Source: Brevibacterium sanguinis
Lineage (GTDB): Bacteria; Actinomycetota; Actinomycetes; Actinomycetales; Brevibacteriaceae
Assembly (NCBI RefSeq): GCF_003315415.1
Contig: NZ_QNSB01000002.1
Span: forward strand, 310,001 to 374,000
Reading direction: 5' to 3'
DNA: 64,000 nucleotides
In this document: piece after piece, positions 27,136 through 35,959 of the stretch
Position numbering within the stretch: the first letter of the stretch is position 1
How the letters are laid out: each line of letters opens with the position of its first letter
Translations under genes and position numbers: made by a program
Notes under the pieces: generated by a model
Told to the model about the DNA's origin: nothing
Database searches by the model: none
What the model saw: only the letters and a program-made list of their open reading frames with translations

Positions 27136-27159
27136 AGAGGCAAGTTCGTGCTTGCCTCT
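27136..27159. promoter_or_regulatory. Operator 1 for the ArsR-type regulator
   Basis: AGAGGCAAG-TTCGTG-CTTGCCTCT: a perfect 9 bp inverted repeat with a six-base centre, ending on the first base of the -35 hexamer. Its core GCAAG-N6-CTTGC repeats at 27166-27181. Confidence 0.7.
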
Positions 27160-27188
27160 TGACACGCAAGTCATCTCTTGCCTATTGT
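27159..27188 (+). promoter_or_regulatory. Promoter of arsR-type regulator (leaderless)
   Basis: A consensus -35 TTGACA (27159-27164), an 18 bp spacer and -10 TATTGT (27183-27188), six bases before the ATG. It is one of the best -35/-10 pairs in the window. Confidence 0.75.
27166..27181. promoter_or_regulatory. Operator 2 for the ArsR-type regulator
   Basis: GCAAG-TCATCT-CTTGC lies in the spacer between -35 and -10, centred 26 bp from operator 1. A repressor bound here would block RNA polymerase. Confidence 0.65.
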
Positions 27189-27194
27189 GGGGTC

Positions 27195-27482
27195 ATGGCG
27201 GACGTATTCAAGGCGCTGGCCGACGAGACGCGGCGGATCATCCTCGATGAACTGGTGATCGCCGATGATCAGACGCTGTTCGAGATCTGCGCCCGCTTGG
27301 CCAACAAGCACCACCTCGGTCTCAGCCGACAGGCGATCTCGCAGCATCTCGACGTGCTCGAGTCCGCCGGTCTCGTCAACAGCCGCAAGGAGGGCCGGTA
27401 CAAGTTCCACCGGATCGACCTCGCACCGCTGACCGCCGCCCTCGAGCGGTGGACGGCACCCACCACCCCTCCGCCGAGGTGA
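27195..27482 (+). CDS. ArsR-family transcriptional regulator
   Basis: A 95 aa winged-helix protein: VFKALADETRRIILDEL at the N-terminus, LSRQAISQHLDVLESAGLV as the recognition helix region (about 48-66) and KEGRYKFHRID as the wing. No metal-binding cysteine pair is seen, so it is probably not a metal sensor. ATG 27195 lies six bases from a -10 hexamer, with no Shine-Dalgarno. Two identical half-site palindromes overlap its promoter and sit between it and the divergent ABC genes, implying autoregulation and perhaps control of the exporter. It is followed by a VOC gene in the same direction. Confidence 0.92.
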   Translation: MADVFKALADETRRIILDELVIADDQTLFEICARLANKHHLGLSRQAISQHLDVLESAGLVNSRKEGRYKFHRIDLAPLTAALERWTAPTTPPPR

Positions 27483-27516
27483 GCACCACCTCGGCGCGCA
27501 CATCCAAGGAGTCATG

Positions 27517-27906
27517 ATGAGAGCACAGTGGATCAGCATCCCCGTCGACGACCAGGCGCGGGCGCTCGAGTTCTACACCGAGAAGCTCGGGTTCCTCCCG
27601 AAGTTCGACATCCCCGTCGGCGACGCCCGGTGGCTGACCGTGGTCTCCCCGGAGAACCCGGACGGGGCCGAGATCGTCCTCGAGCCCAAGGGCCACCCCG
27701 CGGCGGCGGCCTACACCGAGGCGCTGGCGGCCGATGGGATCCCGATCAACCAGTTCGCCGTCGACGATGTCGAGGCCGAATACGAGCGCCTGAGCGGACT
27801 CGGGGTCACCTTCACCCAGAAGCCGACCCAGATGGGCCCGATCACCACCGCCGTCCTCGACGACACCGTCGGCAACCTCGTCCAGATCATCCACCAGCAG
27901 GAATGA
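27517..27906 (+). CDS. VOC/glyoxalase family protein
   Basis: A 129 aa single-domain protein. MRAQWISIPVDDQARALEFYTEKLGF opens the fold and TAVLDDTVGNLVQIIHQQ closes it with the usual C-terminal strand. Two ATGs are adjacent; the second (27517) is five bases from AAGGAG, a better spacing than the first. It follows the ArsR-type gene by 34 bp and is probably cotranscribed; regulator plus VOC protein is a common pair, often an antibiotic-resistance-like or catabolic module, but the substrate is unknown. Confidence 0.88.
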   Translation: MRAQWISIPVDDQARALEFYTEKLGFLPKFDIPVGDARWLTVVSPENPDGAEIVLEPKGHPAAAAYTEALAADGIPINQFAVDDVEAEYERLSGLGVTFTQKPTQMGPITTAVLDDTVGNLVQIIHQQE

Positions 27907-27913
27907 GGCCTGC

Positions 27914-27929
27914 GGCCGGGAGTCCGGCC
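27914..27929. terminator. Possible terminator between convergent genes
   Basis: GGCCGG-GAGT-CCGGCC, a six-pair GC stem in the 42 bp between the VOC gene and the convergent DUF445 gene. Confidence 0.4.
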
Positions 27930-27948
27930 CCTTCCATGCGAAACGCCG

Positions 27949-29247
27949 TCAGGCGGGCAGGAGAACGATGACGGTGTGGATCGCGATTCCGACGAGGGCT
28001 CCGATCACCGTGCCGTTGATCCGGATGTACTGGAGGTCGCGGCCGACATAGAGCTCGATGCGCTCGGCGGCCTCCTTCGCGTCCCACCTCTCGATCGTGT
28101 CGGAGATGACGCTGGCGATCTCCGGGCCGAAGCTCTCGGCCAGGTCGCCGGCGGTCGTGGCGATCCGGTCGTCGATCCTGGCGGCGAATGCGGTGTCGGT
28201 CTGCAGGCGCTCGGCGAACTCTCCGATGAGGTCGGAGATCCGGTCGCGGACCTCGCCCTTCGGGTCGATGATCGCCTGCCGAAGGAGGTGCTTGAGCGAT
28301 CCCCACACCTCGAGGACGGAGTCGACGACACCTTCCTGGCCGAGCAGGTCGTTGATGACGACCTCCGCCTTGTCCGCCAGGGCCGTCTCGGAACCGAGGT
28401 CGGAGGACAGGTCGACGAGCCACGCGTCCAGGGCCTGACGGGCCTTGTGGTAGGGGTTGTCGCGGACGTCGGCGATCCAGCCGAGGACCTCGCGCTGAAG
28501 GCGCCCGGCAAGCTGCTCGTTGACGAAGTCCGGCACCCACGAGGGCGCTCGGTTGTGGACGATCTCGTCGATGACCTGCGGGTTCTGGCTCAGCCAGGTG
28601 TGCGCCTCGGCGACGATGAGGTCGACGAGCCTGTGGTGGGCACCGTCGAGGACGATCTGGCGCAGCAGCTGGCCGAGCACCGGAGTCTTCCTCGTCGCGA
28701 CCAGCCTCGGCACGATGACGTTCCTCGTCAGCGCGGCGATGGAGTCGTCGTCGATGCGGTCGAGGACGTACTCGAGCCCGCTGGCCGCGCGGTCGACGAC
28801 GAGGTCGCGGTTGGCGGATCTGCTCAGCCATGCCCCGCCTCGGCGGGAGACCTGCGCGGAGCGGATCTTCGTCGAGACCGCTTCGGCGTGGAGGAAGTTC
28901 GAGGCCACGAAGGCCGAGAGGCTCGCTCCGAGGGTGTCCTTCTTGCGGGGGATGATGGCGGTGTGCGGGATCGGCAGGCCCAGGGGATGCCGGAAGAGCG
29001 CGGTGACGGCGAACCAGTCGGCGATCGCGCCGATCATCGCCGCCTCGGAGGCGCGGGAGACGAAGCCCCAGACCCCGGTGAGGTCGGTGAAGATGTGGGT
29101 GGCGAGGAAGATGAGCGTGGCGAGGACGAGCAGCGACAGGGCCAGTGTCCGCATCTTCCGCAGACCGGCCGCCCGCGCGTGATCCTCGACGGTCAGCTCG
29201 CCCGGCCCGCTCAGCCGCGGCACGGACAGTGCTCTCTCAGTCGCCAT
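27949..29247 (-). CDS. DUF445 family membrane protein
   Basis: A 432 aa protein. A hydrophobic helix near the N-terminus (LALSLLVLATLIFLATHIF, about 35-53), then EAAMIGAIADWFAVTALFRHPLG, the defining block of DUF445/YheB-YjiN proteins, a long helical middle, and a C-terminal hydrophobic segment (GTVIGALVGIAIHTVIVLL). The role is not known; the fold suggests a membrane-anchored coiled protein. AGGAGG lies 6 bases before ATG 29247; the ORF upstream of that has no family character. Confidence 0.88.
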   Translation of the reverse strand: MATERALSVPRLSGPGELTVEDHARAAGLRKMRTLALSLLVLATLIFLATHIFTDLTGVWGFVSRASEAAMIGAIADWFAVTALFRHPLGLPIPHTAIIPRKKDTLGASLSAFVASNFLHAEAVSTKIRSAQVSRRGGAWLSRSANRDLVVDRAASGLEYVLDRIDDDSIAALTRNVIVPRLVATRKTPVLGQLLRQIVLDGAHHRLVDLIVAEAHTWLSQNPQVIDEIVHNRAPSWVPDFVNEQLAGRLQREVLGWIADVRDNPYHKARQALDAWLVDLSSDLGSETALADKAEVVINDLLGQEGVVDSVLEVWGSLKHLLRQAIIDPKGEVRDRISDLIGEFAERLQTDTAFAARIDDRIATTAGDLAESFGPEIASVISDTIERWDAKEAAERIELYVGRDLQYIRINGTVIGALVGIAIHTVIVLLPA

Positions 29248-29345
29248 CGTTACCTCCTGCACCGACTTTAGCGAAGTCTGCCGCGAAGCCTGGTCACGGC
29301 CGCCTGTGTCACGCCTGGGAAACCGGAGTCGGAACGGTCGCCCGG

Positions 29346-29405
29346 CCAGGGTCGGGTAGACCAGGGTCGGGCAGACTAGGGTCCGGCTGACCAGGGTCAG
29401 GCGGT
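29346..29405 (+). repeat. 15 bp tandem repeat, four copies
   Basis: Units resemble CCAGGGTCGGGYAGA; copies one and two differ at one base, three and four are more degenerate. The period preserves reading frame but no real gene covers it. Confidence 0.75.
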
Positions 29406-29574
29406 CGACGAACGACGGCGGCGAATCCGCGTGCGACACGCCAGCGACAGATCCGCGCCCCCAGGGCCGGGCAGACTCGCCGGGACGTGCCGTGACATGG
29501 CAAGGCATCTCGCCGTGAGTTCACGATTTCGCAACATCGTCACTTGGGTTCCAGCAAGGACGGGAGTCTCCGCG

Positions 29575-29580
29575 TAGGAT
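29575..29580 (+). promoter_or_regulatory. -10 element of leaderless promoter
   Basis: TAGGAT six bases before ATG 29587; no Shine-Dalgarno is seen in between (CGAAGC). Confidence 0.5.
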
Positions 29581-29586
29581 CGAAGC

Positions 29587-30054
29587 ATGAGCCGAGCACT
29601 CAGCGAACGAGAGCTGGAAGTGGCCGTCGAGATGATCCGACGGGCCCAGGTCTCGGCCGGGCTCAACGGCTCCTCGGCCCAGCTCTTCGAACTCAACCAC
29701 AATCACACTCTGGGCAAACCGCGCGCCGATTCCAGCGCTCGCCTGCGCCGCACCACCGATCGTCGGGCGGTGTGGGCGGCCAACCTCGCCAACACCGTCG
29801 TCTCGGACACGTGCGCGTGCGGCAAGTGCCCGTCGATCGCCCTGGCGCTGCCCGACGACACCCCGCGCTACGCGCATGATGCCGAGCGCAGCAGCTTCAT
29901 CCTCGACGCCGTGTCGGGTTCGGCGATCGTCGTCCTCTTCGTCGAGAACGATGTGCCGGTCTACCTCGAGCTGGTCCCACCGTTCGACGCCGAGGCAATC
30001 GAGGAGTTCCCGACCGCGGAGTCGCTCGTCTTCACCTCGGAGCCCCCCGCATAA
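29587..30054 (+). CDS. Conserved-looking hypothetical protein
   Basis: A 155 aa soluble protein that I do not recognise. It has a helical N-terminus (LSERELEVAVEMIRRAQ), a central CACGKCPSIAL with three closely spaced cysteines that might bind metal, and a C-terminal half of alternating strands (SGSAIVVLFVENDVPVYLELV). Balanced composition and a leaderless-type promoter support it as a gene. It stands alone; the rpsF operon converges from the right across a 341 bp spacer. Confidence 0.7.
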   Translation: MSRALSERELEVAVEMIRRAQVSAGLNGSSAQLFELNHNHTLGKPRADSSARLRRTTDRRAVWAANLANTVVSDTCACGKCPSIALALPDDTPRYAHDAERSSFILDAVSGSAIVVLFVENDVPVYLELVPPFDAEAIEEFPTAESLVFTSEPPA

Positions 30055-30395
30055 CAGCACCGCTGCACGTCTCCTCCCGCCTCGTAAGGCCGAAGGCGCT
30101 GGCCCGAAAGCACACTGATCCGCCGAGGGGTCACCTCGTGCGGTGAGCCTTCGCCGGGTCGGTGCTCATTCGCCTAGTCGGTGCTCTTTCAGCGGGTCGC
30201 TGCACTCTCGGTGGGTCAGTGTGACCTGGCGATCCCATCTCGGCGAGCCCCGCCGGCTCCGGGAAGCACTGAGCGCCGAGGTGCACCCGCAGTGGGTGCG
30301 CCTCGGCGCTCAGGAGCTCGGTTCGGGTCAGGGCGATGAAGCCCCGACCGTCCTCGACGAGCCGTCAGGCCATCGACGAGCGAACTGGCCCGGGA
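30055..30395. other. 341 bp convergent spacer
   Basis: No gene seen. It has repeated GTCGGTGCTC-like words around 30155-30195 and a strong hairpin at 30269-30313, placed to end the rpsF operon on the minus strand. Confidence 0.55.
30269..30313 (-). terminator. Terminator of the rpsF-rplI operon
   Basis: CTGAGCGCCGAGG and GCACCC pair with GGGTGC and CCTCGGCGCTCAG around loop GCAGT: about 20 pairs including one G-T. It lies 83 bp beyond the rplI stop on the minus strand. It could also stop readthrough from the hypothetical gene to the left. Confidence 0.7.
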
Positions 30396-30854
30396 TCAGG
30401 CCTTGCCGATGACCTCGAACTTGGCGTTCGCGGTGATCGTGTCGTTGACGCGCACGGTCGCGGTGTAGCTGCCGGGGGTCTTGACGTGACCGGCCAGGGC
30501 GACCTGGCGACGATCGAACTCGTGACCGGTGGCAGCCTGCAGCGCCTCGGCGACCAGGGCGGGGGTCACGGCGCCGAAGAGGCGACCGTTCTTCCCTGCC
30601 TTGAGTTCGATCCGAGCGCTGGTCGACTCCAGCTCACCCTTGACCTTGACTGCTTCATCGTGGTCGGCGATCTGCTTGGACTGGCGAGCCTTGCGGAGTG
30701 CCTCGATGTGCTTCTCGGCACCCTCGCTCCACACGCTGGCCCAGCCACGGGGCAGGAGCAGGTTGCGGGCGTAGCCGGCACGCACCTCGACGACATCGCC
30801 GGCGGCGCCCAGGCCGTCGACTTCCTGATTGAGAATCACTTTGCGGTTTGGCAT
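30396..30854 (-). CDS. rplI: 50S ribosomal protein L9
   Basis: A 152 aa bL9. The N-terminal domain KVILNQEVDGLGAAGDVVEVRAGYARNLLLPRG is the family signature; a connecting helix (SEGAEKHIEALRKARQSKQI) and the C-terminal domain (residues about 75-152) follow. Last gene of rpsF-ssb-rpsR-rplI; 16 bp separate it from rpsR. Confidence 0.97.
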   Translation of the reverse strand: MPNRKVILNQEVDGLGAAGDVVEVRAGYARNLLLPRGWASVWSEGAEKHIEALRKARQSKQIADHDEAVKVKGELESTSARIELKAGKNGRLFGAVTPALVAEALQAATGHEFDRRQVALAGHVKTPGSYTATVRVNDTITANAKFEVIGKA

Positions 30855-30870
30855 GGTCTCTTCTCTCCGA

Positions 30871-31110
30871 TCAGCGAGCAGAGCTCGAGTAGGGCAGAAG
30901 TGCCATCTCGCGGGCGTTCTTCACGGCCTTCGCGATGACGCGCTGTTCCTGCACGGTCACACCGGTGACGCGACGTGCACGGATCTTGCCACGGTCAGAA
31001 ATGAACTTGCGAAGCGTAGCGGTGTCCTTGTAGTTGATCTTGGCCGCTTCGCCCTTTTTGAGCGGATTCGCCTTCTTCTTGATAGGCTTCCGGATCTCTG
31101 GCTTTGCCAT
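30871..31110 (-). CDS. rpsR: 30S ribosomal protein S18
   Basis: A 79 aa bS18: [19 protein letters not shown] and [29 protein letters not shown] are diagnostic. It has no cysteines in the N-terminal part ([12 protein letters not shown]), so this is the zinc-free form. Third gene of the operon, 37 bp after ssb. Confidence 0.97.
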   Translation of the reverse strand: MAKPEIRKPIKKKANPLKKGEAAKINYKDTATLRKFISDRGKIRARRVTGVTVQEQRVIAKAVKNAREMALLPYSSSAR

Positions 31111-31147
31111 GAGTATCTCCTGATGTGCGAAATGTCTTCAGACGTGT

Positions 31148-31792
31148 TCAGAATGGCGGTTCATCGGCGCCCGGGTTGCCCCAGCCGCCGTTGCCGCCCT
31201 GTGGACTCGATGATGCCCACGGATCATTCGCCGGTCCGTTGTTCCCCTGGCTGTATCCGCCCTGGCGCTGACCACCCTGTTGGGGGTTGCCCTGCCCGGG
31301 GCCGCCCTGGGGCTGGCCGCTCTGCTGGGGATTGCTGCCCCAGCCGGAGGACTGCTGCGAGAAGCCGCCCTGCTGGCCGCCTCCCTGCTGTCCGCCGTAG
31401 CCGCCGCCGGAGAACCCGCCTCCGCTGCGTTCGTTCTTCGAGACCTGAGCGGTGGCGCGTCGCAGGCTGGGGCCGACTTCGTCGACGTCCAGTTCCATGA
31501 CGGTGCGCTTCTCGCCCTCCTTGGTCTCGAAGGACCGCGACTTCAGCCGGCCCTGCACGATGACCCGAGTCCCTCGCTGGAGGCTTTCGGCAACGTTCTC
31601 GCCCATCTCGCGCCACACCGAGCAGCGGAGGAACAGGGTCTCCCCGTCCTTGAACTCGTTGGACGCACGGTCGAAGACGCGCGGCGTCGAGGCCACGGTG
31701 AAGTTTGCGACGGCCGCACCGTTGGGTGTGAATCGCAGTTCCGGGTCACTTGTCAGATTCCCGACGACCGTGATGACTGTTTCGCCTGCCAT
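31148..31792 (-). CDS. ssb: Single-stranded DNA-binding protein
   Basis: A 214 aa SSB. The OB fold is residues about 1-110 ([21 protein letters not shown] near the start); a Gly/Gln/Ser-rich flexible linker (about 120-200) follows, ending in the acidic tip DEPPF that recruits partner proteins. The linker has repeated [13 protein letters not shown] pieces. Encoded between rpsF and rpsR, the usual place in actinobacteria. Confidence 0.96.
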   Translation of the reverse strand: MAGETVITVVGNLTSDPELRFTPNGAAVANFTVASTPRVFDRASNEFKDGETLFLRCSVWREMGENVAESLQRGTRVIVQGRLKSRSFETKEGEKRTVMELDVDEVGPSLRRATAQVSKNERSGGGFSGGGYGGQQGGGQQGGFSQQSSGWGSNPQQSGQPQGGPGQGNPQQGGQRQGGYSQGNNGPANDPWASSSPQGGNGGWGNPGADEPPF

Positions 31793-31824
31793 TGAATGCT
31801 CCTTGAAGCGAGGTAGCCTGACGC

Positions 31825-32115
31825 TTACTTGGCGTCTGGGCGGAGGATCTTGGTGCGCAGAACGGACTCATTGAGTCCGAGCTGACGATCGAGTTCCTTG
31901 GTCGTTGCAGGCTCGGCGTGGAAATCCACCACGACGTAGTAGCCTTCGGACTTCTTCTGGATCTCGTAGGCGAAGCGCCTGCGTCCCCAGATGTCCACGT
32001 TGTCGACGGTTCCGTTCTCAGCCGGGATCACCTTGATCAGGTTGTCCACGGTGTCAGCCAACGTCCGCTCTTCGAGTTCGTTGTCAAGAATGAGCATGAG
32101 CTCGTAATGACGCAT
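31825..32115 (-). CDS. rpsF: 30S ribosomal protein S6
   Basis: A 96 aa bS6: [17 protein letters not shown] at the N-terminus, [25 protein letters not shown] in the middle and [11 protein letters not shown] at the end. First gene of the operon; GGAGGTGGGT lies just before the ATG (32116-32130), a strong ribosome site. S6 binds S18 in the small subunit platform, and both are encoded here. Confidence 0.97.
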   Translation of the reverse strand: MRHYELMLILDNELEERTLADTVDNLIKVIPAENGTVDNVDIWGRRRFAYEIQKKSEGYYVVVDFHAEPATTKELDRQLGLNESVLRTKILRPDAK

Positions 32116-32229
32116 GTGTCACCCACCTCCTCTGGTCTTCACGGCCATGGTCGTTCCATGGCAGGAGGGTATCTATGCATGCCTGCCCCGGATCCGCGAT
32201 GGCGCGAAATGGGAACAGACCTCACCATT

Positions 32230-33558
32230 CTAGAGGACGCGGGCGGGCGCTGTCATGTCCGGATTCTCGCCTCCGGCACCCACGGGCCTCGTCCTCGCGG
32301 CGACGGCGATGCGACGCGGGGCGCGCACCCGCTGTCGGTGCAGGTTCTCGGCGGCGAAGATGATCGCGACGACGAGGGCGAAGAGCCGCAGGAGGGTGAA
32401 GAGGGCGACGAACGCGGGTTCGAGTCCGGCCTCGGGGTCGATGCCCGCGACGTCGCCGAGGTGGCTCGCGACGGCGAAGCTCGCCTCGGCGAGTCCCCAG
32501 ACGATGAGCACCCACCAGCGGTGGACGGCGAGGACGAGGAACGGCAGCAGCCACAGGCTGTCCCAGGGCATCATGCCCGGGGCGAAGAGGAGGCACGCCC
32601 CGATGAGCAGGCAGGCTGCAACCGCCGGGTCGAGACCCCGCCGGCGCACGAGGAGCAGCGCGATCGTCACCGCCAGCACCACTCCGGCACTCGCGGCGAT
32701 CCACACGGGCGCCCAGGATGCGTTGCTGCCGAACCGCGCCATGACGAGGATCGAGGCGAACGAACCGCCGTCCACGGCGTCGGTGAGCCCGTGGACGACC
32801 CGGGCGTACGCGCTGCCGTCGAGGATGAGGATGAGCGCCGAGGTGAGCGCCGCCGTCGCGATCATCATCCGCGGGCTCCGCGCCGGCACCGTCCGCGTCG
32901 GATGGCTTCCCGCGAGCGTCAGGGCGAGGAGGACGAGGAGGGCCAGGGGCTTGATGAAGGCGGCGAGGCCGAGGAGCACTCCGGCGAGCCAGGGCCGGGC
33001 GGGGATCGGCGGTGACCCGAGGACGACGATGAGCGCCCACACGCTCAGCGCCACGGCCACGGGGTCGAGGGTCGAGCCGAGGGTGAAGAGGATGATCGGC
33101 GAGACGAACACCGCGGTGAGCCAGGCCCGCTGCCGGGCGAGGACGAGCAGCCCCACGCCCAGGGCCGCGATCGCGACGACGTTGAGGATGAGGACGAAGG
33201 ACATGAACACCGAGACGTCGTCGGTCAACGCCCGCAGGCCGGCGACCAGGGCGGCGTCGAGGACGGACAGCCCGGCCGCCCCGCCGGTCGAACGGCCCGG
33301 AGCCTCGGGATTGAGGTCGCCGAGGAACGCCGTGGACAGCGGTCCCGCGCACATCCTCGCCGAGGCGGACGGCTGCGCGTACCCTGAGCTCAGACAGGGA
33401 GCCTGGAGAGCGAGCGCGAGGAAGGTCGTCGCTCCGAGCAGGCCGGCGAAGATGAACGCCTGGAGGCGCCGGAACCGTGCTCCAGCGGCACCGAGGTGAA
33501 TGCCGTCCGGACCGCCGAGCAGAGGCTCGGCGATCCGGGTGCTGGGGTGTGAGGGCAT
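32230..33558 (-). CDS. Polytopic membrane protein, glycosyltransferase 87/mannosyltransferase-like
   Basis: A 442 aa protein with about ten hydrophobic segments. TLGSTLDPVAVALSVWAL and LLGLAAFIKPLALLVLLAL resemble the GT-C/GT87 polyprenyl-phosphate mannosyltransferases found between ponA and rpsF in many actinobacteria. An N-terminal extracellular part reads LQAPCLSSGYAQPSASARMC. Start ATG 33558 has TAGCCT six bases upstream, a leaderless-type promoter. Likely role in lipid-linked sugar transfer, by family and position only; no catalytic residue can be assigned with certainty. Confidence 0.65.
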   Translation of the reverse strand: MPSHPSTRIAEPLLGGPDGIHLGAAGARFRRLQAFIFAGLLGATTFLALALQAPCLSSGYAQPSASARMCAGPLSTAFLGDLNPEAPGRSTGGAAGLSVLDAALVAGLRALTDDVSVFMSFVLILNVVAIAALGVGLLVLARQRAWLTAVFVSPIILFTLGSTLDPVAVALSVWALIVVLGSPPIPARPWLAGVLLGLAAFIKPLALLVLLALTLAGSHPTRTVPARSPRMMIATAALTSALILILDGSAYARVVHGLTDAVDGGSFASILVMARFGSNASWAPVWIAASAGVVLAVTIALLLVRRRGLDPAVAACLLIGACLLFAPGMMPWDSLWLLPFLVLAVHRWWVLIVWGLAEASFAVASHLGDVAGIDPEAGLEPAFVALFTLLRLFALVVAIIFAAENLHRQRVRAPRRIAVAARTRPVGAGGENPDMTAPARVL

Positions 33559-33595
33559 GCCTAGAGGCTACCGGTCATAGTCCGAGGATCTCCCC

Positions 33596-35959
33596 TCAGC
33601 CTCCTAGATCAAGCGGGCCCGAGTTGCCGTTGTTCCCATTGGCTCCGGTCGTGCCCTCTCCGCCTCCGTCGGCGTCAGTTTCCGAACCGTCTCCTGGGTC
33701 CGTGGTCTCATTGTTACCACCCCGGTCGTTGCCGGAGTCGCTTCCGCTGTCCTTGCGACCCTCCTTCGAGTTGTCCTTGTCCCCGGTGGAGTCCTTCGAG
33801 CCGTCCTTCTCACCTTCGGATTCCTTCGGCTTCTCGGACGGTTCCTCGCTCGGCTCCTCCTTGGGCTCCTCGATCGGCGCCTTGGTCTTCTTCGGACGGT
33901 CGCTGTCATTGTCGTTGCTCGTCCGCTTCGGACGCGGCGGAGCGGGCTCGCCCGTGTTCACGGGCTTCTTCACCTGGGGCAGCTGCCCGCGCTCGGGGAA
34001 CTGCTCGATCGGCTCACCCTCGAGGGCGTTGCTCATGTACTTGGTCCACACCTGGATCGGGAAGGATCCGCCGGTGACCTCGCTCCGTCCACCGTAGGCG
34101 CCGATCGGCTTGCTGCTGCCGTCCTCACCCTGTCGGTAGAGCGCGACGACGGTCGAGAGGTTGGGGGTGTAGCCGGCGAACCACGCGGAGTAGTTGTCCG
34201 AGGAGGTTCCGGTCTTGCCGGCAGCCGGCCGGCCGAGGTTCTGGGCGTAGCTGCCGGATCCGCCGTTGACGACCTGGCGCAGGGCGTAGGAGGTCTCGGC
34301 GGCCACGGCCTTGTCGAAGACGCGCTTGCCCTTGTTCTCGGCCTTGTAGACCTCGGTGCCCTCGGCGTCGTTGACGTGGTCGATCGCATGGGTCTCGTGG
34401 CGCACGCCGTTGGAGGCGAAGGTCGCGTAGGCGGTGGCCATGTCGATGACACGGGGGCTCGCGGTGCCGAGCACGTTCGCGGCATTGGGCTCGAGGCCCC
34501 GGGTGCACTCGTGGATCTCGCCCGCTGCCTCCTGCTCCTTCGTGCAGCCGGGGCGGAATCCGGCACGCTCGGCCACGTCGACGGTCTTCTCCGGGCCGAC
34601 CTGGATGTTGAGCTGGGCATACGCGGTGTTGATCGAGCTCTGCGTCGCCTTGAGCAGGGTCACGGGTCCATAGCTCGCTCCGCCGAAGTTCTTCGGGGCC
34701 CACGTCCCTCCGCCGGGCAGCTGCATGGTCGTCGGGCTGCCGACATAGCGGTCGGTCAGCCGCACGCCGTTCTCGAGCCCGGCCACGAGGGCGAAGGGCT
34801 TGAACGTCGAGCCCGCCTGGGCTGCGGCCTGTGTCGAGGCGTTGAACGCCTGGTCGAGGTAGTCCTCGCCGCCGTAGAAGGCCTCGATCGATCCGGTCTT
34901 CGGATCGATGGAGACGAGGCCGGCCTGCAGGCCGTCCGGCTTGTTCTCCGGGAGGGACTCGATCGCCTTCTCGGCCTCCTTCATCCGCTCCTCGTCGAAG
35001 GTCGTGACGATCTCGTATCCACCGCGGTCGAGCTGGGACTCGTCGATGTTGAGCTTCGCCATCGCCTCACGGCGGACGAACTCCCACATGTAGCCCTTCT
35101 GGCCGGACAGGGAGTTCTCCTTGTTGGCCTCCTTGACCTTGGGCATCTCGACCTCGTCGGCCTGCTCCTGGGTGATGAAGCCCTCGTCGACCATCGACTT
35201 GAGGACGTAGTCGAACCGGGCCTCGTAGGCCTGCGGGTCGTCGGCCGGGTCAGCCGCTCCGGGCCGCTGGATCATCGCGGCGAGCAGGGCCGATTCGCTG
35301 AGGTTGAGGTCCTTCGCGGACTTGTCGAAGTAGTTCTGGCTGGCGACCTCGATGCCGTAGGACCGGCGCCCGAGGTAGATCGTGTTGAGGTAGTTGGCGA
35401 GGATCTCGTCCTTGCTCAGCTCCTGGTCGATCTTCAGCGCGATGAACATCTCCTTGACCTTGCGGCTCATGGAGTGCTCATTGGTCAGGTAGAAGTTCTT
35501 CACGTACTGCTGGGTGATCGTCGATCCGCCGCCCGCGTAGTTGTTCGTCGCGACGCCGACGACCGCTCGGGACAGGCCCTTGATCGAGATCCCGCGGTTC
35601 TCGTAGAACGTCGTGTCCTCGGCGGCGATCGCCGCCAGCTGCATGGGCTTGGCGATCTCGTCGATCGGCACCGACTCGCGGTCCTCGATCTTGTACTGGC
35701 CGATCGGCGTCTTTCCGTCGGAGTAATAGATCGTCGATGTCTGGCCGGTCGCCTCGAGGTTCGGCTCGGGGACATCGGTGACCGCGTATCCGATGACGAA
35801 GGCGATGCAGCCGGCGATGATGAGGCTCAGGCCGCCCACCGTGATGAGGCGGAGGCTGGGAAGGAAGCGCTTCCACCCGCTCGCTCCGGCGCGCGGGTAG
35901 TTGAGTAGGTTCTTGATGCTGCTTCCTCTGGTCGTGGAAGCGGATTGTCCCTTAGCCAC
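33596..35959 (-). CDS. ponA: Class A penicillin-binding protein (glycosyltransferase/transpeptidase)
   Basis: A 787 aa bifunctional cell wall synthase. A cytoplasmic N-terminus, one membrane helix (LITVGGLSLIIAGCIAFVIGYAV, about 37-59), the GT51 domain with catalytic Glu in AAEDTTFYENRGIS (about 114) and GGSTITQQ, then the transpeptidase domain with SxxK in GSTFKP, SxN in SSIN and KTG in AAGKTGTS. The last 130 or so residues are a Lys/Glu/Asp/Ser/Gly-rich disordered tail. Start chosen at GTG 35959, preceded by GGAGGACCTTGG; a TTG 11 codons upstream has no ribosome site. Confidence 0.95.
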   Translation of the reverse strand: MAKGQSASTTRGSSIKNLLNYPRAGASGWKRFLPSLRLITVGGLSLIIAGCIAFVIGYAVTDVPEPNLEATGQTSTIYYSDGKTPIGQYKIEDRESVPIDEIAKPMQLAAIAAEDTTFYENRGISIKGLSRAVVGVATNNYAGGGSTITQQYVKNFYLTNEHSMSRKVKEMFIALKIDQELSKDEILANYLNTIYLGRRSYGIEVASQNYFDKSAKDLNLSESALLAAMIQRPGAADPADDPQAYEARFDYVLKSMVDEGFITQEQADEVEMPKVKEANKENSLSGQKGYMWEFVRREAMAKLNIDESQLDRGGYEIVTTFDEERMKEAEKAIESLPENKPDGLQAGLVSIDPKTGSIEAFYGGEDYLDQAFNASTQAAAQAGSTFKPFALVAGLENGVRLTDRYVGSPTTMQLPGGGTWAPKNFGGASYGPVTLLKATQSSINTAYAQLNIQVGPEKTVDVAERAGFRPGCTKEQEAAGEIHECTRGLEPNAANVLGTASPRVIDMATAYATFASNGVRHETHAIDHVNDAEGTEVYKAENKGKRVFDKAVAAETSYALRQVVNGGSGSYAQNLGRPAAGKTGTSSDNYSAWFAGYTPNLSTVVALYRQGEDGSSKPIGAYGGRSEVTGGSFPIQVWTKYMSNALEGEPIEQFPERGQLPQVKKPVNTGEPAPPRPKRTSNDNDSDRPKKTKAPIEEPKEEPSEEPSEKPKESEGEKDGSKDSTGDKDNSKEGRKDSGSDSGNDRGGNNETTDPGDGSETDADGGGEGTTGANGNNGNSGPLDLGG

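Larger units (their letters stand above)
29248..29586. other. 339 bp spacer with a 15 bp tandem repeat
   Basis: This spacer separates divergent DUF445 and a hypothetical gene. It includes four tandem 15 bp units at 29346-29405. No convincing ORF is present; the ones seen translate the repeat into Gly/Ser/Pro/Asp strings. Confidence 0.55.
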
